Assembly: GCA_000719025.1 (NCBI GenBank)
Contig: JODP01000013.1
Location: 186,001-250,000 of the forward strand
Source of the DNA: Kineosporia aurantiaca JCM 3230
Lineage (GTDB): Bacteria > Actinomycetota > Actinomycetes > Actinomycetales > Kineosporiaceae
Direction: 5' to 3'
Length of the DNA: 64,000 nt
Part shown: in pieces, positions 45,208 to 54,356 of the stretch
Position numbering within the stretch: the first letter of the stretch is position 1
How the letters are laid out: each line of letters opens with the position of its first letter
Position numbers and translations under genes: made by a program
Notes under the pieces: generated by a model
Told to the model about the DNA's origin: nothing
Databases searched by the model: none
Seen by the model: the letters and a program-made list of their open reading frames with translations, nothing else

Positions 45208-46236
45208 TCAGTCGCCGGATTTCTTCGCCGCCACCTCGGCCTCGCCGGGGGCTTCCTTGCCCTCCGACGGCGCGTCCTTCCGCTCTTCCCCGGTGGCCCC
45301 ACCCACCGCCGGAACCGGATCCGGCGTGGATCCGGTCGTGCCCTCCGGCCCGGAATCCCCCGTCGCCGGAGGGTTCCAGTACAAGGAGGTGTCACGACCG
45401 GGCCGGAGCCGGGACGAGATCAGGAAGTAGGCAAGGCTGGCGGTGAAGAGCAGGATGGCCGTCCACACGTTCAGTCTCAGACCTAGGATGTGGTTCGCCT
45501 CGTCGATCCGCAAGGTCTCGATGTACCCGCGTCCCACGCAGTAGCTCATCACGTAGAGCGCGAAGGCCCGGCCGTGACCGAGCCGGAACCGGCGGTCCGC
45601 CCAGATCACGAACAGCGCGGCCAGGACGTCCCAGATCGACTCGTAGAGGAACGTCGGCTCGAAATAGCCCTTCACGATCGGGTCACCGGCGGCGTTGCGG
45701 ATCGCGTCGCCCTTCGAGGTGTCCCATTCGTAGATCTTGAGCGAGAACGGGTTGCTCTGCTCCAGCGGCTTGCCGTAGAGCTCGTTGTTGAACCAGTTGC
45801 CCCAACGGCCGAAGGCCTGGGCGAACAGCAGCCCGGGGGCGAGCGCGTCGGCGAACGGCGGGAGCTTGATCCCGTTGCGGCGGACCGCGATCCAGGCGCC
45901 GACCGCCCCCAGTGCGATGGCCCCCCAGATGCCCAGGCCGCCCTGCCAGATGTAGAGGGCCTTGACCGGGTCACCGCCCTTGCCGAAGTACTCCTGCGGC
46001 GAGGTGATGACGTGGTAGAGCCGGCCCCCGACGACTCCGAAAGGCACGGCCCAGGTGGCGATGTCGAGCACCACGGTGGGGTCGCCGCCGCGCTGCCGCC
46101 AGCGGATCTGGGCGGTCCAGATGGCCAGGCCGATCCCGATCAGGATGCAGAGCGCGTAACCCCGCAGGGGTAGCGGCCCGAGATGCCAGACGCCACGGTC
46201 CGGGCTCGGGATCGACGCCAGCACGGCGGCGTTCAT
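45208..46236 (-). CDS. lgt: Prolipoprotein diacylglyceryl transferase
   Basis: A 342-residue membrane enzyme that transfers diacylglycerol to the lipobox cysteine of prolipoproteins, the first step of lipoprotein maturation. About seven membrane segments are present; the Lgt signature is GRWGNWFNNELYG, with VVGGRLYHVI and IWQGGLGIWG also conserved. A C-terminal tail of about 60 residues (Pro/Gly/Glu/Lys-rich) is typical of actinobacterial Lgt. ATG 46236 has AAGGAGG upstream. It would process the lipoproteins encoded in this window. Confidence 0.96.
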   Translation of the reverse strand: MNAAVLASIPSPDRGVWHLGPLPLRGYALCILIGIGLAIWTAQIRWRQRGGDPTVVLDIATWAVPFGVVGGRLYHVITSPQEYFGKGGDPVKALYIWQGGLGIWGAIALGAVGAWIAVRRNGIKLPPFADALAPGLLFAQAFGRWGNWFNNELYGKPLEQSNPFSLKIYEWDTSKGDAIRNAAGDPIVKGYFEPTFLYESIWDVLAALFVIWADRRFRLGHGRAFALYVMSYCVGRGYIETLRIDEANHILGLRLNVWTAILLFTASLAYFLISSRLRPGRDTSLYWNPPATGDSGPEGTTGSTPDPVPAVGGATGEERKDAPSEGKEAPGEAEVAAKKSGD

Positions 46237-46350
46237 CCGGCCACCTCCTTGAATCGGTCGGTCGGCCCCGGCCGGTTCCGTCCGGCGGGTACCTCTTTCA
46301 CAAGAGTCTGCGGTACTGCTGGGTGATCATCGGGCCTTTGCCTGTGAACG

Positions 46351-46386
46351 GCCGTCCGATCGTGCGTCCGGTGGTGCGTCCGATCA
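46351..46386. repeat. 12-bp tandem repeat ending in the trpA stop codon
   Basis: Three 12-bp units: GCCGTCCGATCG, TGCGTCCGGTGG, TGCGTCCGATCA (46351, 46363, 46375). The last unit contains the complement of the trpA TGA stop (46386-46384). Confidence 0.82.
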
Positions 46387-47193
46387 GGAGGACACCGGGG
46401 CGGAACGGACGCCCTCGGCCAGCGAGGCGGCCAGCGCACCGACGGCGCGCACGCCCTCGGCCGGGGACGCCGCGTCGGCCAGGGCCCGGACGAACGCCGA
46501 GCCGACGATCACTCCGTCGGCGAAACCGGCCACCTGGGCGGCCTGTTCGGCGTTCGAGACGCCCAGTCCGACGCACAGCGGCAGGTCGGTGACCGCCCGG
46601 GTGCGCCGGATCAGCACCTCGGCCGCGTCGTTCACCTGCGAACGGACGCCGGTGACGCCCATCGTCGAGGCGACGTAGACGAAACCCCGGCAGGCGGCCA
46701 CGGTCATCGCCAGGCGCCCGTCGGTCGAGGAGGGGGCGACCAGGAAGACCCGGTCCAGACCGTGCTGGTCGGAGGCCGCGATCCACTCGCCGGCCTCTTC
46801 GGGGATCAGGTCGGGGGTGATCAGGCCCGATCCCCCGGCGGCGGCCAGATCCGCAGCCAGGCGCGGCACCCCGTACTGGTCGACCAGGTTCCAGTAGGAC
46901 ATCAGCAGCGACGAGGCACCGGCCTTGGCCACCGCCTCGGTCGCGTCCACCGCGTGCTTGGTCCGGGCCCCGCCGGCCAGCGCGGCCTCCACCGCGTGCT
47001 GGATCACCGGGCCGTCCATCAGCGGGTCGCTGTACGGAACGCCGATCTCGACGATGTCCACGCCCGACTCGACCATCGCCACCATCGCGGCGATCGAGCT
47101 GTCGTGGTCCGGGAAACCGACCGGGAGATAACCGATCAGCGCGGCCCGCCCCTCGGCCCGGGCCGCCTCCAGGACGGGCGCCACACTGCTCAC
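46384..47193 (-). CDS. trpA: Tryptophan synthase alpha chain
   Basis: A 269-residue alpha subunit that cleaves indole-3-glycerol phosphate to indole. Catalytic Glu lies in VDIVEIGVPYSDPLMDGPVIQ, and catalytic Asp in LITPDLIPEE corresponds to the second acid. GVTGVRSQV and CVGLGVSNAEQ bind phosphate. GTG 47193 overlaps the trpB stop as GTGA. The much longer open frame upstream is out of frame with trpB and is spurious. Confidence 0.97.
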   Translation of the reverse strand: MSSVAPVLEAARAEGRAALIGYLPVGFPDHDSSIAAMVAMVESGVDIVEIGVPYSDPLMDGPVIQHAVEAALAGGARTKHAVDATEAVAKAGASSLLMSYWNLVDQYGVPRLAADLAAAGGSGLITPDLIPEEAGEWIAASDQHGLDRVFLVAPSSTDGRLAMTVAACRGFVYVASTMGVTGVRSQVNDAAEVLIRRTRAVTDLPLCVGLGVSNAEQAAQVAGFADGVIVGSAFVRALADAASPAEGVRAVGALAASLAEGVRSAPVSS

Positions 47194-48485
47194 TGCCGGC
47201 CCTCTTCGTTCTTCAGTTCGTCGGTGGCGACCACGCGCTCGGCCTCCGAGGCGATCAGGTCGGGCGAGGACACCAGGCCGAACCAGCGGGCCGCGGTGTC
47301 CACGTCCTTGTCCCCCCGGCCGGACAGGTTGACCAGGACGATCCCGCCCTCGCCGAGCCGCCGGGCCTCGCGCAGCGCGCCGGCCAGGGCGTGCGAGCTC
47401 TCGATCGCCGGGATGATCCCCTCGGTCCGGCAGAGCAGCCGGAAGGCCTCCATCGCCTCGGCGTCGGTGACCGGTTCGTAGCGGGCCCGGCCGGTCTCGG
47501 CCAGCCAGGCGTGCTCCGGGCCGACGCCCGGGTAGTCCAGCCCGGCCGAGATCGAGTGACTCTCGATCGTCTGGCCGTCCGTGTCCTGCAGCACGAAGGT
47601 CCGGTTGCCGTGCAGCACCCCGGGCCGGCCGCCGGTGATCGAGGAGGCGTGCCGCCCGGTCTCGATGCCGTCCCCGCCGGCCTCCAGGCCGAGCAGCTCG
47701 ACGTTCTCGTCGTCCAGGAACGCGTGGAAGATGCCGATCGCGTTCGAGCCGCCGCCGACGCAGGCCGCGACCACGTCCGGCAGCCGGCCGGTCAGCTTGA
47801 GGACCTGCTCGCGGGCCTCCTCGCCGATGATCCGGTGGAATTCGCGGACCATGGTCGGGAACGGGTGCGGGCCGGCCACCGTGCCGAGCAGGTAGTGGGT
47901 GGTGTCGACGTTCGTCACCCAGTCCCGCATCGCCTCGTTGATCGCGTCCTTCAGGGTGCGCGAGCCGGCGGTCACCGGGATCACCTCGGCGCCGAGCAGG
48001 CGCATCCGGGCGACGTTGAGCGCCTGCCGCCGGGTGTCCTCCTCGCCCATGTAGATCACGCACTCCAGGCCCATCAGCGCGGCCGCGGTGGCGGTGGCCA
48101 CCCCGTGCTGACCGGCCCCGGTCTCGGCGATCACCCGGGGCTTGCCCATCCGCTTGGTCAGCAGGGCCTGGCCGAGCACGTTGTTGATCTTGTGCGAGCC
48201 GGTGTGGTTCAGGTCCTCCCGCTTCAGCAGGATCCGGGCCCCGCCGGCGTGCGCGGCGAACCGCGGCGCCTCGGTCAGGATGCTCGGCCGGCCGGAGTAG
48301 GTGCGGTGCAGGTGGTCGAGCTCGGCGATGAACGCCGGGTCGACCACCGCGGCGCCGAACGCGGCGTCCAGCTCGTCCAGGGCGGCGACCAGGGCCTCCG
48401 GGACGAACCGGCCGCCGAACCGGCCGAAGTACGGGCCGACCGCGTCACGCAGCCGGGCGGAGGTGGGCGGAGTGGTGTCCGTCAT
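47190..48485 (-). CDS. trpB: Tryptophan synthase beta chain
   Basis: A 431-residue PLP enzyme condensing indole and serine to tryptophan. The cofactor lysine is Lys99 in HTGSHKINN; ETGAGQHGVATAT, the phosphate loop CVGGGSNAIG and GLDYPGVGPEHA are intact. A short C-terminal extension follows SGRGDKDVDT. ATG 48485. TrpC ends 55 bp upstream, so trpC, trpB and trpA form one transcript. Confidence 0.98.
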   Translation of the reverse strand: MTDTTPPTSARLRDAVGPYFGRFGGRFVPEALVAALDELDAAFGAAVVDPAFIAELDHLHRTYSGRPSILTEAPRFAAHAGGARILLKREDLNHTGSHKINNVLGQALLTKRMGKPRVIAETGAGQHGVATATAAALMGLECVIYMGEEDTRRQALNVARMRLLGAEVIPVTAGSRTLKDAINEAMRDWVTNVDTTHYLLGTVAGPHPFPTMVREFHRIIGEEAREQVLKLTGRLPDVVAACVGGGSNAIGIFHAFLDDENVELLGLEAGGDGIETGRHASSITGGRPGVLHGNRTFVLQDTDGQTIESHSISAGLDYPGVGPEHAWLAETGRARYEPVTDAEAMEAFRLLCRTEGIIPAIESSHALAGALREARRLGEGGIVLVNLSGRGDKDVDTAARWFGLVSSPDLIASEAERVVATDELKNEEGRQ

Positions 48486-48540
48486 CGCTTTCAGATCTGC
48501 TCGGGTTCTCTTCCCCCGGTTGGGACGCCGGGGTCTTGGT

Positions 48541-49353
48541 TCAGGACCGTCCGGCCCTCAGCGCGGGGTGCGAACCGGCGGCGACCAGGTCGGCGACCGC
48601 TCCCCGGGGGTTGTTGCCGACCACCAGGCTCTCCCCGACCAGCACCGCGTGGGCGCCGGAGCGGGCGTAGTCGAGCACGTCGTGCGGCCCGCGGACCCCG
48701 GACTCGGCGACCCGGACGATCCCGCTGGGGATCTTCGGGGCGAGCCGGGCGAACGTGGTGCGGTCCACCTCGAGGGTCTTCAGGTCGCGGGCGTTGACCC
48801 CGATCACCCGGGCGCCGGCGTCCACCGCGCGCGCCACCTCGTCCTCGTTGTGCACCTCGACCAGGGCGGTCATCCCGACCGAGTGCACCCGCTCGATCAG
48901 CGAGACCAGGGCCTCCTGCTCGAGCATCGCGACGATCAGCAGGATCGCGTCGGCGCCGGTGGCCCGGGCCTCCCAGACCTGGTAGCTGGTGAAGACGAAG
49001 TCCTTGCGCAGGACCGGCACGTCGACCGCGGTGCGGACCGAGCCCAGGTCCTCCAGACTGCCGCCGAACCGGTGCCGCTCGGTCAGCACACTGATCACCG
49101 AGGCGCCGCCGGACTCGTACTCCCCGGCCAGCGCGGCCGGGTCGCTGATCTCGGCCAGGGAACCCTTGCTCGGGCTGGACCGTTTGACCTCGGCGATGAC
49201 CTTGACGGTGTCGCCGTGCCGCAGGACCGACTCGGCCGGCTTCGCCGAGGGCAGCTGGGCGGCCCGCTCCTGCAGCTTCTCCAGCGGCGTGGCGGCCTGA
49301 CGTTCTTCCAGGTCAGCTTTGACGCCGACGAGGATCTCATCGAGCACAGTCAC
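48541..49353 (-). CDS. trpC: Indole-3-glycerol phosphate synthase
   Basis: A 270-residue single-domain TIM-barrel enzyme of tryptophan synthesis. Motifs are VIAEVKRSSPSKG (catalytic Lys), VLRKDFVFTSYQVWEARATGADAILLI, VGVNARDLKTLEVD type segment GVNARDLKT, and AESGVRGPHDV. It is not fused to TrpF, as is usual in actinobacteria. GTG 49353 follows GAGGAG. A 124-bp gap separates it from the DUF2752 gene and probably holds a promoter. Confidence 0.97.
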   Translation of the reverse strand: MTVLDEILVGVKADLEERQAATPLEKLQERAAQLPSAKPAESVLRHGDTVKVIAEVKRSSPSKGSLAEISDPAALAGEYESGGASVISVLTERHRFGGSLEDLGSVRTAVDVPVLRKDFVFTSYQVWEARATGADAILLIVAMLEQEALVSLIERVHSVGMTALVEVHNEDEVARAVDAGARVIGVNARDLKTLEVDRTTFARLAPKIPSGIVRVAESGVRGPHDVLDYARSGAHAVLVGESLVVGNNPRGAVADLVAAGSHPALRAGRS

Positions 49354-49477
49354 ACAAGGCTCCTCGTCAATCGGCAGTCACGCGGTGGTGTCAACCCGTC
49401 GATGGTACCGATTCCCAGAGGGTGCTCCGGCCCCTACCGTCCGCACGGACCCGCAGGTCCCGTCCGGATTGGGCGTG

Positions 49478-49963
49478 CTATGGGGCGAGCACCGCGAACC
49501 CGGGCAGGTTCCTCAGTACCCCGAAGAGAATAAGGCCGATGGCCAGGCCAACCGGACCCCAGACCCGGATACCGGACGGTATGGGCACCTTCGGGTCGGG
49601 CCCGGGCGTGTCGGATCGGTCACGCTGGGGAACCGATGGACGATCGCCGGGCACGGCCAGGCGGAGAACCCATTGGAACCAGAGGACGACGGCCACCGGG
49701 ACGGCGAGGGTGACCACGGCGTTCGAGGACAGCGCGGCCAGGACGTCGCCGTGGGTCAGGTCGTGCACGGCCCGCAGGCCCCCGCAGCCGGGGCAGTACT
49801 TGCCGGTGAGGGCGAAGAACGGACACCCCGGATAGTGGCCCGGCCGGGCCGGGTCCACGGCCGCCAGATAGCCCGTCGCCGCGGCCAGCGCGCCGGCGAC
49901 CACCAGCGGACGGCCGAGCCGGGCCACCCGACCGCGCAACCGCCGCCCGCCGGCGTCCACCAT
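49478..49963 (-). CDS. DUF2752 membrane protein
   Basis: A 161-residue protein with three hydrophobic segments. The family hallmark CPFFALTGKYCPGCGGLRAVHDLTHGDVLAALSSNAV (Cys-rich C-x-x-C-G-G loop followed by His) is present around residues 47-83. DUF2752 proteins are small membrane proteins of unknown function that recur in actinobacterial trp regions. It starts 29 bp after the RDD gene and is probably cotranscribed with it. The cysteines could bind a metal or act in redox. Confidence 0.85.
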   Translation of the reverse strand: MVDAGGRRLRGRVARLGRPLVVAGALAAATGYLAAVDPARPGHYPGCPFFALTGKYCPGCGGLRAVHDLTHGDVLAALSSNAVVTLAVPVAVVLWFQWVLRLAVPGDRPSVPQRDRSDTPGPDPKVPIPSGIRVWGPVGLAIGLILFGVLRNLPGFAVLAP

Positions 49964-49992
49964 TAGGGGTCGCTCTTCGGCGAGAGGGCCGT

Positions 49993-51360
49993 TCAGACCC
50001 GGATCACCACGGTCTTCGCAGCCATGTCGTGCCAGCCCTGACGGCGGCCGCTGCTGTCGAAGAACGGCGACAGGTAAACCACGATCTGCCCGATGCCGCA
50101 GACGAAACCGCCGATGAACGGGACCAGCCAGCGCAGGATCGCCGGAATCCAGCCCGGAGCCTGGCCGTCCTCCGTACGGACGATCCGCATACCCAGGATC
50201 ATTTTGCCCGGGGTTGCGCCGCGCAGGGCGACCAAGGCGATCTGGTAGGCCAGGAAGACGATGAAGCTGACGCCCAGGAAGGCCAGATACGCGGTTGAGA
50301 AGACGACGTTGCTGTCCGGGTCGTTCGGGTCCGAAGCCATCGCGGGCAGGCCCAGGATGAGGACCGCGAGCAGGACCACGATCACCGACATGATGATGCC
50401 GTCGATCACGAACGCGCCGAGACGGCGGCCCATCGTGGCGATCTCGATGTTCGCCGGGATGCCGTTGAAGCCGCCCATCGGGCTGCCGTAGGGCTGGTTG
50501 CCGTAGGAGGGCTGGCCGTAAGGGGGCTGACCGTAGGGGTTGGCGCTGTAGGGGTTGGAGCCGTAGGCCCCGGTCTGGCCGTAACCGCCCTGCCCATAAC
50601 TGCCCTGGCCGTAACCACTCTGGCCGTAACCGCCTTGGCCGTACTGGCCGGCTTGGCCGTACTGCTGGGCCTGCTGCTCGGGTGAACCGGGCTCCGGCGG
50701 CCGGCTGGACTGGTCCGACTGACCGGACTGGCCCTGCCCGTAGGGGTTCTGGCCGTACTGGCCCTGCGCGTTCTGATCCTGGCCGTACTGGGGCTGCTGG
50801 CCGTACTGCTGACCGCCGTACTGCGACTGGCTGTTCTGATCCCCGCCGGACTGACCGCCCTGCCCGTAGGACGCCTGCCCGTACTGACCGGCGGCGTATC
50901 CACCACTGCCAGGCTGGCTACTGCCGGACTGGCCAGCATCACCGGACTGGCCGTAAGACGGCTGCCCGTACTGCCCGTACTGACCGGCGCCGGACGACCC
51001 GCTCTCACCGGGCTGCCCGTTGGCCGACTGACTGTACTGACCACCGCCGGCCTGACCACCAGCCCCGGACTGGCCGTACTGCGACTGGCCGTACTGCCCA
51101 CCCGGATCCGGCTGTCCGTAGGACGACTGGCCGTACTGGCCCTGCCCGTACTGGTCCTGACCGTACTGCGGCTGGCCGTACTGGCCTTGCCCGTACTGCG
51201 GTTGGCCGTACTGGGGCTGACCGGGCTGGGGCTGACCGGGCTGCGGCCCGCCGGACGAGGAACCACCCTGGCCGTCGGGGCGCTGCTCACCCTGGTCGTC
51301 CGGGTCACCGGAACCGCGGTCACGCGGGTCTCTCGGCGGGGTGGAGCCGTACTCCGACAT
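49993..51360 (-). CDS. RDD-family membrane protein with Gln/Gly/Tyr-rich repeat domain
   Basis: A 455-residue protein in two parts. Residues about 30-300 are almost entirely Gln, Gly, Tyr, Ser and Pro, built of imperfect QYGQ and GYGQ repeats, with no hydrophobic core: a prion-like, disordered region. Residues about 305-455 form an RDD domain (opening MGRRLGAFVIDGIIMSVIVVLL) with three to four membrane segments and PGKMILGMRIVR. It should be membrane-anchored with the repeat on the cytoplasmic side; function unknown. ATG 51360 follows GAGGTG. It belongs to the trp-associated membrane-gene group. Confidence 0.87.
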   Translation of the reverse strand: MSEYGSTPPRDPRDRGSGDPDDQGEQRPDGQGGSSSGGPQPGQPQPGQPQYGQPQYGQGQYGQPQYGQDQYGQGQYGQSSYGQPDPGGQYGQSQYGQSGAGGQAGGGQYSQSANGQPGESGSSGAGQYGQYGQPSYGQSGDAGQSGSSQPGSGGYAAGQYGQASYGQGGQSGGDQNSQSQYGGQQYGQQPQYGQDQNAQGQYGQNPYGQGQSGQSDQSSRPPEPGSPEQQAQQYGQAGQYGQGGYGQSGYGQGSYGQGGYGQTGAYGSNPYSANPYGQPPYGQPSYGNQPYGSPMGGFNGIPANIEIATMGRRLGAFVIDGIIMSVIVVLLAVLILGLPAMASDPNDPDSNVVFSTAYLAFLGVSFIVFLAYQIALVALRGATPGKMILGMRIVRTEDGQAPGWIPAILRWLVPFIGGFVCGIGQIVVYLSPFFDSSGRRQGWHDMAAKTVVIRV

Positions 51361-51580
51361 GGTCACCTCAGGATCGCTACGGGGCGGGAGGGCGCTGGGC
51401 CGGAATGCAGGCTACCGATCGGTCCGGCACCGGTGGGCCACCGTCCGCCGCACCCCCCGGACGAACGGGCGAGACCCCTCACCGGGCTCTCTGACCGGGC
51501 CAACGACTCAGGACGGCCCGGGGTGCCCGGTGCGGAGCCCGCACCGACGACGAGGAACAGCGCACAGCCGACCGGCCGGC

Positions 51581-51635
51581 GTACTCAGTGCGTGCTCAGC
51601 AGGCGCTCAGCAGGTGCTCAGTGAGTGCTCAGTGG
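51581..51635. repeat. 11-bp tandem repeat spanning a stop codon
   Basis: Five 11-bp units of the form GYRCTCAGYRR (51581, 51592, 51603, 51614, 51625). The last unit contains the complement of the TGA stop of the HGxxPAAW gene (51631-51629); every unit carries CTCAG, that is CTGAG on the minus strand. Confidence 0.9.
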
Positions 51636-51886
51636 GCGGAGCGCTGCGCGCCGAAACCCATCGCGCCGAGGACCTTGCCGGTCACCGGCCCGACGATCAC
51701 CGCGATCACCGCGCCGACGACGAACAGCCAGGCGAAGTCCCAGCCGAGCGCCACCGAGGCGGTCATGAGCAGACACCCGAACAGGATGACCAGGACCGCG
51801 CTCCAGGCCGCGACGGAGTTGCCGTGACCGTACGGGTCGTGGGAGTCCTGCTCCGGAGGCTTCGGATGTTCCTTGGTGCCCGCCAT
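51629..51886 (-). CDS. HGxxPAAW-type small membrane protein
   Basis: An 85-residue protein with two membrane segments (about 27-47 and 52-75). The segment HGNSVAAW just before the first helix corresponds to the HGxxPAAW family signature, with Val replacing Pro. These proteins sit beside trp genes in many actinobacteria; function unknown. GGGGACG precedes ATG 51886; longer frames are not supported. Confidence 0.83.
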   Translation of the reverse strand: MAGTKEHPKPPEQDSHDPYGHGNSVAAWSAVLVILFGCLLMTASVALGWDFAWLFVVGAVIAVIVGPVTGKVLGAMGFGAQRSAH

Positions 51887-52023
51887 AACGTCCCCTTTCG
51901 AACGGCCCACATTCTGTCGGCTGGATTCAGCCGGGCCGGGAGGGACGATATCGGTTCGCTCCCGGCCCGGCGCGGCGTACCCCCGTCCCACGCCGACGTC
52001 GGGTCGATCACGCACCGACTGGG

Positions 52024-52773
52024 TCAGTCGCTGCTCCCGCCACCACCACTGTCTCCCCCACCGCTCGCACTGTCACCACCCGCACTGCCCGAGCCGTCCG
52101 AGGAGGGGTCCGAGCTGTCCGAGGTCAGGTCCTCGCCCCGGTTCTGCGCGTCCCAGACGTCGGCCGAGCTCGACCAGCCACCCACCGCCACCGGGGCGGC
52201 GGGCCGGTTCTTCGCGGGCTGACGCTCGAAGCGTCGGCCACTCACCGGCCAGGACCGGCTCCCGACGACGCCGAGCACGCCACCCAGGGCGATCACCACC
52301 GCGCCGGCCACGTAGATCCAGCCCCAGCCACTCAGGTGGGTGGTGAAGTCGAAGCCCTGGACGAAGTTGCCGCCGCCGAGGCTGAGGGCGTCCCGGAGGG
52401 CGTCGGAAGCGGCCGCGTGCGGCTCATTGAGCGTGGCCACCCCGCTGTAGGCCAAGGCGACGCCGGCGATCACCAGGCCGACCGGGATCAGGAAGCGCAC
52501 CACCCGGCCGGCGATGGTCAGGACCAGGGCGGCGGCGGCCACGGCCAGGGCGACGGCGGTTCCGGCCGGGGCCGCGTGGCCGCCGGAGACCTTGACGTTG
52601 TTGAACGAGGCCAGGCCCTGGACGTCGACGGTGCCCCAGGGGCGGGACACCCCGAGCAGCACCAGCCCGGCCCCGAGCAGGCCGATCACCACGACGGTGC
52701 GGCGCGCGGTCAGCGTGTGCAGCCGACCGGGCCGGGCCGGGGAGGTGGGGCCCGGGACGGTGGCCGAGCTCAC
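52024..52773 (-). CDS. Tryptophan-operon-associated membrane protein
   Basis: A 249-residue protein with four membrane helices, matching the Trp biosynthesis-associated family (Rv1610-like) found between trpE and trpC. The region LLGVSRPWGTVDVQG after helix 1 is the most conserved part. The C-terminal 45 residues are Ser/Gly/Asp-rich (SSDGSGSAGGDSASGGG) and disordered. GTG 52773 overlaps the trpE stop (GTGA). A role in tryptophan physiology is inferred only from location. Confidence 0.87.
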   Translation of the reverse strand: MSSATVPGPTSPARPGRLHTLTARRTVVVIGLLGAGLVLLGVSRPWGTVDVQGLASFNNVKVSGGHAAPAGTAVALAVAAAALVLTIAGRVVRFLIPVGLVIAGVALAYSGVATLNEPHAAASDALRDALSLGGGNFVQGFDFTTHLSGWGWIYVAGAVVIALGGVLGVVGSRSWPVSGRRFERQPAKNRPAAPVAVGGWSSSADVWDAQNRGEDLTSDSSDPSSDGSGSAGGDSASGGGDSGGGGSSD

Positions 52774-54356
52774 GCGGACTCCCCGTCCTGGATCGTGCGC
52801 ATCGTCGCCGCCACCGCGACCGCCCGGAGCACGGCCGCGGCCTTGTTCCGGCACTCCTGGTCCTCGCTCTCCGGCACCGAGTCGGCGACGATCCCGGCCC
52901 CGGCCTGGACGTGGGCCACACCCTCGCGCAGCAGGGCGGTGCGGATGGCGATCGCGAAGTCCATGTCCCCGGCCACGTCGAGGTAGCCGACGACCCCGCC
53001 GTACAGACCCCGCCGGACCGGTTCGAGCTCGTCGATCAGCTGCATCGCCCGCGGCTTGGGCGCACCGGACAGGGTCCCGGCCGGGAAGGTCGCCCGCAGC
53101 ACGTCGTAGGCGCTGCTCCCTTCGGCCAGGCGGCCCTCCACGGTGGAGACCAGGTGCATGACGTGGCTGTAGCGCTCGACCTCCATGAAGTCGACCACCT
53201 CGACCGTGCCCGCGGTGCAGACCTTGGCCAGGTCGTTGCGGGCCAGGTCGACCAGCATCAGGTGCTCGGCCCGCTCCTTGGCGTCGGCCAGCAGCTCCTC
53301 GGCCAGGGCGTTGTCCTCCCCCGCGGTGGCGCCCCGGGGCCGGGTGCCGGCGATCGGGTGCGTGATCGCCCGCCCCTCGGTGACCTTGACCAGCGCCTCC
53401 GGGCTGGAGCCGACGACGGCCAGCTCGCGGCCGGCCGCGTCCTCGGTCCGGTAGAGATACATGTACGGGCTCGGGTTGGAGGCCCGCAGGGCCCGGTACA
53501 CGTCCACCGCGTCGGCCGGGCAGTCCAGGTCGAAGCGCTGCGAGATCACCACCTGGAAGACGTCGCCGTCGACGATCGAGCGCTTGCCCGCGAGCACCGC
53601 GTCCAGGTAGTCCTCGCGGCGGCTGCGCTCGCGGGGCTGCACCGTGGCCGGCGGCCGGTCGTGCACGGCGACCGTGCTCGGCGCGGGCGCGGCCAGCTGC
53701 GCGGTCATCCGGTCGAGCCGGGCCACCGCGTCGGCCCAGGCCTCGTCCACCCGCTCGTCGGTACCGTCGTAGTTCACCGCGTTCGCGATCAGCAACAGGC
53801 TGCCGTCGGAGTGGTCGAGCACGGCCAGGTCGGTGGCCAGGCTCATCGCCAGTTCCGGCACCTCGAGCTCGTCCAGCGGCGGGTTCGGCAGCTTCTCCCA
53901 GCGCCGGACCGCCTCCCAGCCGACGTAGCCGACCATGCCCCCGGTGAGCGGGGGCAGCCCGGGTAGCCGGGGTGCGCGCAGCGCCTCGACCGTGTCCCGA
54001 AGGGCGGTCAGCGGATCGCCTCCGGTGGGGACGCCGGCCGGCGGGTCACCGATCCAGTGCGCGACGCCGTCCCGCGCGGTGAGCGTGGCCCGGCTGGCGG
54101 CGCCGATGATGCTCCACCGGGACCAGACCCCGCCGTGCTCGGCCGATTCCAGCAGGAAGGTGCCCGAGCGGTCACCGGCCAGCTTGCGGTAGACACCGAC
54201 CGGGGTCTCGCCGTCGGCCAGGAACCGGCGCACCACCGGGATCACCCGGCGGTCGGCGGCCAGCCGCCGGAACCCGTCCAGGTCCGGCCAGGTGCCGCCG
54301 AACCCGAGGTCGGTGGGGACGTCGGTGGTTTCCGGACGGGGGCTGGTGACGGTCAC
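52770..54356 (-). CDS. trpE: Anthranilate synthase component I
   Basis: A 528-residue enzyme making anthranilate from chorismate with ammonia from a TrpG subunit not encoded here. The tryptophan feedback motif LLES is at 68-71. The chorismate-binding half has RREDYLDAVLAGKRSIVDGDVFQVVISQRF, PIAGTRPRGAT, ERAEHLMLVDLARNDL and TFPAGTLSGAPKPRAM. GTG 54356 with GGAGA upstream overlaps the hisI stop; the longer frame is spurious. No leader peptide for attenuation fits because of that overlap. Confidence 0.97.
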   Translation of the reverse strand: MTVTSPRPETTDVPTDLGFGGTWPDLDGFRRLAADRRVIPVVRRFLADGETPVGVYRKLAGDRSGTFLLESAEHGGVWSRWSIIGAASRATLTARDGVAHWIGDPPAGVPTGGDPLTALRDTVEALRAPRLPGLPPLTGGMVGYVGWEAVRRWEKLPNPPLDELEVPELAMSLATDLAVLDHSDGSLLLIANAVNYDGTDERVDEAWADAVARLDRMTAQLAAPAPSTVAVHDRPPATVQPRERSRREDYLDAVLAGKRSIVDGDVFQVVISQRFDLDCPADAVDVYRALRASNPSPYMYLYRTEDAAGRELAVVGSSPEALVKVTEGRAITHPIAGTRPRGATAGEDNALAEELLADAKERAEHLMLVDLARNDLAKVCTAGTVEVVDFMEVERYSHVMHLVSTVEGRLAEGSSAYDVLRATFPAGTLSGAPKPRAMQLIDELEPVRRGLYGGVVGYLDVAGDMDFAIAIRTALLREGVAHVQAGAGIVADSVPESEDQECRNKAAAVLRAVAVAATMRTIQDGESA

